From Aphodousia faecalis (lineage in GTDB: Bacteria > Pseudomonadota > Gammaproteobacteria > Burkholderiales > Burkholderiaceae_F), in assembly GCA_018712705.1 (NCBI GenBank), contig DVGM01000034.1, positions 1 to 64,000 on the forward strand: DNA of 64,000 nt. The letters run 5' to 3'. The position numbers were made by a program, and so were the translations under genes. Of this stretch, positions 59,452-64,000 are shown piece after piece; positions within the stretch are counted from its first letter, which is position 1, and each line of letters begins with the position of its first letter. Under the pieces are notes generated by a model. It ran no database searches. It was not told the DNA's origin and worked only from the letters and a program-made list of their open reading frames with translations.

Positions 59452-61662
59452 ATGGCAGATGAAAAATCCTCTCAAGAATACAAACAGGAATTCTCCTCCA
59501 TAGACTATCCACTCATTTCGGAGGAGCCGGTAGAGCCTCAGTCCTTCAGAAGCGTTTTGACGCGAGCATTGGGGTGGACTGCTTTTGTGCCGTTATTCAT
59601 GTTGGCACTATTGCAATCCCAACAATTGCAACGAATGGTAGACGTCACCAATCACCAGCAGTTGTTGACAGCACAAATGATTGCCGAAGGGTTTGATTCC
59701 AAGATTGAGCAAATCAGTCGTCTTCTTATTCTTTCATACTCTGATTTGATGGCCATTGACACACAATCGGATGAAGAGAAAGAAGCTCGGGCGCATCTAT
59801 TGAGTTTGGCTCCCGAAATTAGCGATATCAAACGCCTGAGGCAAGCAGATGTTAATGAGCCGACTGCAAAGCCAGTCTTTGAAAATGAGGTGATGCAGGC
59901 GGTTGTTAAGGATATCAACCCAGTGGCTTCAGACAAATGGTTGCTACGATTAGAAGTCCGATCCAAAGTTTCAGAAGGAGCACTGTTGGCAACAGTCAAC
60001 GCCTCGAATTTGCTGAAACAAAGTGAAATCTTGGCTCAGAGTTCTCCCTTTGCTATCCGTATTCTTACCGATCAGAACCAACGGGTATATGGCCAAAACG
60101 AGAACTTACTGGAGCCTTCGCAATTATTTTTGCTGCAGGATGATAAAGAGCGCTTAGCCACTTCAGAGCAGGGAACCCTCTGGCGGACCGATGGAACTCG
60201 CAATACAGCGGTTATCCGTGCGGTTGTTCCGATCACAAGTACAGGCTGGACGGTGCTGGCGGCTCAATCACTCACTGACCGTGACAGACAACTTTTACAA
60301 TCTTTGGAAACATCCGGTTTTCTCTTCATCGTGGCCATCGCCATGACACTGTTGATCGGGTATTTTGTTTCGCGTCCGATGAAGCGAAAAGTGGAACAGC
60401 TTGTTGATCAGGTAGAAAATTTTGCCAAGAATAGAACCATTCCGCCGCCCGTGGAAAATGGAGAGCAAGACAGTGGACCGAGCGAAATTTTGGAACTTCA
60501 AAAAAGCTTCCATAATATGGCCGTAACCGTCAGTCAAACCCAAAAACGCTTAGAGCACTTAAATGCGTATTTGGAGTCAGAGATTAATAAGCGAACCGAA
60601 TCGCTGAGTAAGTTATTTTCCGAACTGGATTTGGAGCACCAAACGCTGGTAGCAGTGTTTGAATCCCTTACCGAGGGTGTAGTTCTTGTCGGTCAATCGG
60701 GGTTGATCAACTACGCCAATCAAAAAGCACAAACCTTTTTGTATAACGATGAAAGTTTGGTAGGCAAACCCGCCCGCGAATTGATTTTTGAGCACTACAA
60801 GCCGCTCACTGATCGAGACGATCCTGAGCTATTTATGAAAAATCCGAGCATTGTGCGTATGGTTAACATCCATGACTCGGAAAAAGTTCTCGATGTTGTC
60901 ACGTTCTTCGTTCACAATTTGCCAGGGCGCTCTGATCGCATTGGTTTGTTGTTCCGAGACGTTTCTCAAAGTGCACAGATTTCCAAACTTAAGGATTCTT
61001 TGATTGGGATTGTTGCTCATGAACTGAAAACGCCGATTGCCACCATGCGTCTTCAGGCCGAAACACTCACTCGCGGTTCTGTTGTACTCGATGATGTAGA
61101 AAAACGTGAAATACTGGCTGATATGGTCGATGAGAGCAAGCGTTTAAGCAGTTTAATTGACGATTGGTTAGATATTTCACGCTTACAAGAAGGACGTTTT
61201 GATCTTCAACTTAGAGTCGTTCAGGTTGCAGCTTTGATTGATAAAGCCATTAAGTTAACCAAGCAGCGCTACGATGTGCAATTTGCCAAGTACATTGATG
61301 CAGAGGCAGAGTGTATGCGTGTCGATCCTGATCGAATTACTCAAGTATTGATTAATCTTTTTGTGAATGCAGGGCGTTATAAGAAAGAGGGGAGTCAGGC
61401 GCGTTGTGAGGTTTTTGTTCGAAGAGTTGAGCAGATGGTAGAAATTGTGGTTAAGGATTATGGCGTGGGAATTGAATCCGATCAATTGGAAAAAATCTTC
61501 GATCGTTTCTATCAAATTGATATGACTTCAAGGCGGCGCATCGGTGGAACCGGTTTAGGGCTTGCTATTTGTCGAGCCATTTGTGAAGCTCATGGCGGCA
61601 GCATCCGAGCCGAAAGTATACCGGGAGAATGGACTGAGTTTATTGTGCGTTTGCCGTACTAA
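59452..61662 (+). CDS. Membrane sensor histidine kinase
   Basis: 736 residues from ATG at 59452; a TTG 14 codons earlier is less likely. TM1 about 38–55, a periplasmic sensor region of about 230 residues, TM2 about 292–310 (LFIVAIAMTLLIGYFV), HAMP (about 311–375), a coiled-coil linker, PAS (about 390–500), HisKA with the phospho-acceptor H523 in IVAHELKTPIATMRL, and HATPase with N box, DYGVGIESDQLEKIFDRFY and GGTGLGLAICRAI. The periplasmic part resembles a Cache-type ligand domain only in size and helical start. Its partner regulator follows after 12 bases. The signal is unknown. Confidence 0.92.
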   Translation: MADEKSSQEYKQEFSSIDYPLISEEPVEPQSFRSVLTRALGWTAFVPLFMLALLQSQQLQRMVDVTNHQQLLTAQMIAEGFDSKIEQISRLLILSYSDLMAIDTQSDEEKEARAHLLSLAPEISDIKRLRQADVNEPTAKPVFENEVMQAVVKDINPVASDKWLLRLEVRSKVSEGALLATVNASNLLKQSEILAQSSPFAIRILTDQNQRVYGQNENLLEPSQLFLLQDDKERLATSEQGTLWRTDGTRNTAVIRAVVPITSTGWTVLAAQSLTDRDRQLLQSLETSGFLFIVAIAMTLLIGYFVSRPMKRKVEQLVDQVENFAKNRTIPPPVENGEQDSGPSEILELQKSFHNMAVTVSQTQKRLEHLNAYLESEINKRTESLSKLFSELDLEHQTLVAVFESLTEGVVLVGQSGLINYANQKAQTFLYNDESLVGKPARELIFEHYKPLTDRDDPELFMKNPSIVRMVNIHDSEKVLDVVTFFVHNLPGRSDRIGLLFRDVSQSAQISKLKDSLIGIVAHELKTPIATMRLQAETLTRGSVVLDDVEKREILADMVDESKRLSSLIDDWLDISRLQEGRFDLQLRVVQVAALIDKAIKLTKQRYDVQFAKYIDAEAECMRVDPDRITQVLINLFVNAGRYKKEGSQARCEVFVRRVEQMVEIVVKDYGVGIESDQLEKIFDRFYQIDMTSRRRIGGTGLGLAICRAICEAHGGSIRAESIPGEWTEFIVRLPY

Positions 61663-61674
61663 AGGAAGATGTGA

Positions 61675-62403
61675 ATGGATAGACCTTTAATTTTTATTGT
61701 TGACGATGAATCTAAAATCCGTCGTTTGGTGGCTGTTAATTTAGAAAGCAGCGGATTTGATGTGATGACCGCCGATGACGGCAAGCGTGCTCTGGAAGTT
61801 TTGCAGCATACCGATGTTAAACCCGACTTGATTGTGCTCGATGTGATGATGCCGGGGTTGGATGGGTTGGAAGTTTTGAAAATTATCCGCTCGCATTCTC
61901 CTATTCCCGTGATTATCGTCAGTGCACGTAACGATGTTCGCACCAAAATTGAAGGATTTCGATTAGGAACGGATGACTACATCGTGAAGCCTTTCTCCAT
62001 CGATGAGTTAATCATGCGAATTAAGGCTATCTTGAGACGCAGCCACAAAGTTGAGGAAACGAGTTGTGCTCAAACAGAAATTAAAAACGGACCGATTCGT
62101 TTGATTAAGTCATCCAGAAAGTGTTTTATCCGTGATCAAGAAGTCAGGCTCAATGACAAGGAGTGGCGACTGCTAGAAATTTTGATGAAGGACCCCGGCG
62201 CGGTCATTCCGCATGAAAAATTATTAACAGCGGTATGGGGTGTTGAATTCAGTACAGAAGTTCAATATCTTCGGGTCTGTTTTGCCCGGATTCGGAAGAA
62301 ATTTGAAGACATTGGCTTTGACGGCAGTGTAATTTCTGCCTATTCAGGTGTCGGCTATATTCTGCGTGATTTGCGAGATGAAGAGGAAGATGGCCTGATT
62401 TAA
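61675..62403 (+). CDS. OmpR-family response regulator, partner of the kinase
   Basis: 242 residues. A complete receiver domain has the acidic pair in FIVDDESK, phospho-acceptor D56 in LIVLDVMMPGLDG and K105 in YIVKPFS. The C-terminal winged helix (about 140–236) has EVRLNDKEWRLLEILMKDPG, LLTAVWGVEF and YSGVGYILRDL, giving a KdpE/PhoB-like activator. It is co-transcribed with the kinase, and its targets could include nearby genes, but no binding site is evident. Confidence 0.94.
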   Translation: MDRPLIFIVDDESKIRRLVAVNLESSGFDVMTADDGKRALEVLQHTDVKPDLIVLDVMMPGLDGLEVLKIIRSHSPIPVIIVSARNDVRTKIEGFRLGTDDYIVKPFSIDELIMRIKAILRRSHKVEETSCAQTEIKNGPIRLIKSSRKCFIRDQEVRLNDKEWRLLEILMKDPGAVIPHEKLLTAVWGVEFSTEVQYLRVCFARIRKKFEDIGFDGSVISAYSGVGYILRDLRDEEEDGLI

Positions 62404-62430
62404 AAAGAAAGCCCGGTTGCGCGGGCTTTC
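62402..62430 (-). terminator. Shared hairpin between the response regulator and pflA
   Basis: GAAAGCCCG and CGGGCTTTC form a nine-bp stem with a six-base loop between convergent genes. On the minus strand it runs into TTTTTAAATC, so it terminates pflA; it may also end the two-component transcript. Confidence 0.8.
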
Positions 62431-62434
62431 GAGC

Positions 62435-63172
62435 TTAGTGATAAGAAGATGTTTTCAGGATTTTTTCAGCGTTAATCACCCGTTCTGCAGACGGAGCCGG
62501 TGTATCCTTGAGTTCATACTTCAACCCCAACTCTTCCCATTTGTACATCCCGAAAGAATGGTAGGGCAATACTTCCACTTTTCTAACATTGTGGAGAGTG
62601 GAAATAAAATCAGAGAGCTTTTGGAGTGCTTCATCTTCGTCGGTGCGTCCAGGAACCAACACATGGCGAATCCAAACATCTTTATGGATCTCGTCTAAGT
62701 AATGAGCACAATCCAAAATGGTTGCATTGGACTGTTTGGTCAATTCCCGATGTTTGACATCGTCAATATGCTTAATGTCGAGCATAACCAAATCGGTCAA
62801 TTGCATCAGCTCTTTAAATTTGGAAAAGAATGGCTCTTTTCGGGTAAAAGGCCAGCCGGCTGTATCAATGGTGGTATGTATCCCTTCGGCCTTGGCCATT
62901 TTGAAAAATTCTAAAAGGAAATCAATTTGCAGCAACGGCTCCCCGCCGCTGACAGTAATTCCGCCGTCTTCTCCCCAATATGACTTGTAGCGCAAGGCAA
63001 AGTCTAAGATCTCGCGAGCACTTTTTTGTTCGCCGATTCCCATTTTCCACGTGTCAGGGTTGTGACAGTACTGACAACGCATTTTGCAGCCTTGTAAGAA
63101 GAGAACAAAACGCACGCCGGGGCCGTCTACAGAGCCGAACGTTTCATAAGAGTGAACATGTGCAAGGGTCAT
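62435..63172 (-). CDS. pflA: Pyruvate formate-lyase activating enzyme
   Basis: 245 residues from ATG at 63172 (MTLAHVHSYETFGSVDGPGV); ten further upstream codons are ignored. It is a radical-SAM enzyme with the CX3CX2C cluster motif in GCKMRCQYCHNPDTW, and GGITVSGGEPLLQ is the SAM-binding motif. It installs the glycyl radical on PflB. It lies downstream of pflB on the same strand with an intervening terminator hairpin. Confidence 0.96.
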   Translation of the reverse strand: MTLAHVHSYETFGSVDGPGVRFVLFLQGCKMRCQYCHNPDTWKMGIGEQKSAREILDFALRYKSYWGEDGGITVSGGEPLLQIDFLLEFFKMAKAEGIHTTIDTAGWPFTRKEPFFSKFKELMQLTDLVMLDIKHIDDVKHRELTKQSNATILDCAHYLDEIHKDVWIRHVLVPGRTDEDEALQKLSDFISTLHNVRKVEVLPYHSFGMYKWEELGLKYELKDTPAPSAERVINAEKILKTSSYH

Positions 63173-63181
63173 GACAATCAC

Positions 63182-63230
63182 AAAAAAATGCACGCCGCTC
63201 AATCCGCGTTGTGCGGACTGATGGCGTGCG
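63182..63230 (-). terminator. Hairpin after pflB
   Basis: GCACGCC and GGCGTGC form the outer stem, with TCCGC/GCGGA inside, followed on the minus strand by ATTTTTTTG. It lies 11 bases beyond the pflB stop and overlaps no gene; pflA must be reached by read-through or its own promoter. Confidence 0.8.
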
Positions 63231-63240
63231 GTTTGTCAAA

Positions 63241-64000
63241 TTACATCGCTTTGTGGCAGGTACGAGAAATCACGTCGAGTTGTTGTTCGCGGGTCAAGTC
63301 AATGAACTTGACAGCGTAGCCGGACACACGAATCGTGAAGTTCGCATATTCAGGTTTTTCCGGGTGTTCCATTGCATCGATCAACTTTTCCGTACCGAAA
63401 ATGTTGACATTGAGATGATGGGCACCGCGTTCGAAATAACCGTCCATCACACGCACCAAATTGTTGACGCGTTCTTCAAGCGAATGGCCGAGAGCGTCGG
63501 GGCTAATGGTTTGCGTGTTGGAGATGCCGTCCAAAGCGTATTCATAGGGAAGCTTAGCCACAGAATTCAACGAGGCAAGCAAACCGTTTTGTTCCGCGCC
63601 GTAGCTGGGGTTAGCACCCGGAGAGAGAGGCTCGCCGGACTTGCGGCCATCCGGAAGATCGCCCGTAGCCTTACCGTATACAACGTTGGACGTAATCGTC
63701 AAAATCGAAGTGGTCGGTTCGGAGTTGCGGTACGTGTGGAACTTGCGAAGCTTCTTCATGAAGGTCTTCAAGAGCCACACGGCGATGGAGTCCGCACGAT
63801 CATCATCGTTACCGTAGCGCGGGAAGTCGCCTTCGGTTTCGTAACCAATGACCACACCTTGTTCGTTACGCACGGTCTTGACCTTAGCGTACTTAATGGC
63901 GCAAAGGGAGTCCACTACATGCGAGAAACCAGCGATACCGGTCGCAAACGTACGACGCACGTCCGTATCAATCAAGGCCAACTCTGCAGCTTCATAGTAG
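63241..64000 (-). CDS. pflB: Pyruvate formate-lyase, C-terminal part
   Basis: The last 253 codons of a gene that continues past the right window edge; the frame is open to the border (YYEAAELALIDTDVRRTFAT). PflB splits pyruvate with CoA into formate and acetyl-CoA in anaerobic metabolism. The part seen includes VVDSLCAIKYAKVKTVRNE, SVLTITSNVVYG-like text (TSILTITSNVVYGKATG), DGRKSGEPLSPGANPSYGA, and the glycyl-radical motif RVSGYAVKF 25 residues from the end. Adjacent pflA confirms the identity. Confidence 0.95.
   Translation of the reverse strand, partial: YYEAAELALIDTDVRRTFATGIAGFSHVVDSLCAIKYAKVKTVRNEQGVVIGYETEGDFPRYGNDDDRADSIAVWLLKTFMKKLRKFHTYRNSEPTTSILTITSNVVYGKATGDLPDGRKSGEPLSPGANPSYGAEQNGLLASLNSVAKLPYEYALDGISNTQTISPDALGHSLEERVNNLVRVMDGYFERGAHHLNVNIFGTEKLIDAMEHPEKPEYANFTIRVSGYAVKFIDLTREQQLDVISRTCHKAM

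Noticed and set aside
1..64000. CRISPR arrays, phage or transposon insertions
   Set aside because: No regularly spaced repeats, integrase, transposase or terminal inverted repeats with target duplication were seen; gene order looks chromosomal throughout.

Overview
The window looks like chromosome from a betaproteobacterium of the order Burkholderiales, most likely a gut-type member of the Sutterellaceae (Parasutterella or Sutterella-like). This is inferred from gene order: pth–rplY–prs–tRNA-Gln–ispE–lolB–TPR protein, the block rapZ–ptsN–lptB–lptA–lptC–kdsC–kdsD, and yqgE–yqgF–plsC–apaH. Base composition looks moderate. An anaerobic, weakly saccharolytic lifestyle is suggested by pyruvate formate-lyase with its activase, a lactate racemase-type enzyme, cytoplasmic asparaginase, a TRAP transporter and two other carboxylate-type carriers. 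No phage, transposase, insertion sequence or CRISPR array is seen.

Layout. 1–5.4 kb (minus strand): pth (cut by the window edge), rplY, prs, tRNA-Gln(UUG), ispE, lolB and a periplasmic TPR protein, with separate terminators for rplY and prs. 5.4–15.8 kb: mutY on the plus strand, then a long minus-strand run of cell-envelope genes (kdsD, kdsC, lptC, lptA, lptB) with ptsN and rapZ, preceded by an orphan amino-acid ABC ATPase, an enoyl-CoA hydratase and a PatZ-type acetyltransferase. 16–18 kb: mtnA plus a FucA-like class II aldolase and a small conserved-looking protein, probably a salvage shunt for methylthioadenosine or 5-deoxyadenosine. 18–24 kb: MFS carrier, lipoprotein, aspS and an EF-G paralogue. 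24–30.5 kb: an atypical response regulator divergent from a five-gene operon that joins a split MacAB-type efflux pump, its outer-membrane channel and an importer-type solute-binding protein. 30.5–33.1 kb: pyrE with an amidohydrolase behind an apparent transcription attenuator with its own short leader reading frame, then ssb. 33.4–38.5 kb: larA, then a GntR regulator divergent from an esterase and a YfcC/DcuC-type carrier. 38.6–45.7 kb: uvrA–rfbD, galE and a PlpD-type patatin autotransporter. 45.9–50.2 kb: a TRAP transporter next to a C45-family acyltransferase/hydrolase. 50.4–55.5 kb: two tandem DUF2721 proteins, ybaK, yqgE–yqgF–plsC, apaH and galU. 55.6–59.2 kb: asparaginase, an unrecognised 404-residue protein and a permease. 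59.4–62.4 kb: a two-component system. 62.4–64 kb: pflA and the 3' part of pflB.

The most interesting candidates are the pump-plus-binding-protein operon with its degenerate regulator, the attenuator ahead of the pyrE operon, the asparaginase / unknown protein / permease locus, the mtnA–aldolase pair, and two unannotated small-transcript candidates between 48.9 and 50.4 kb.
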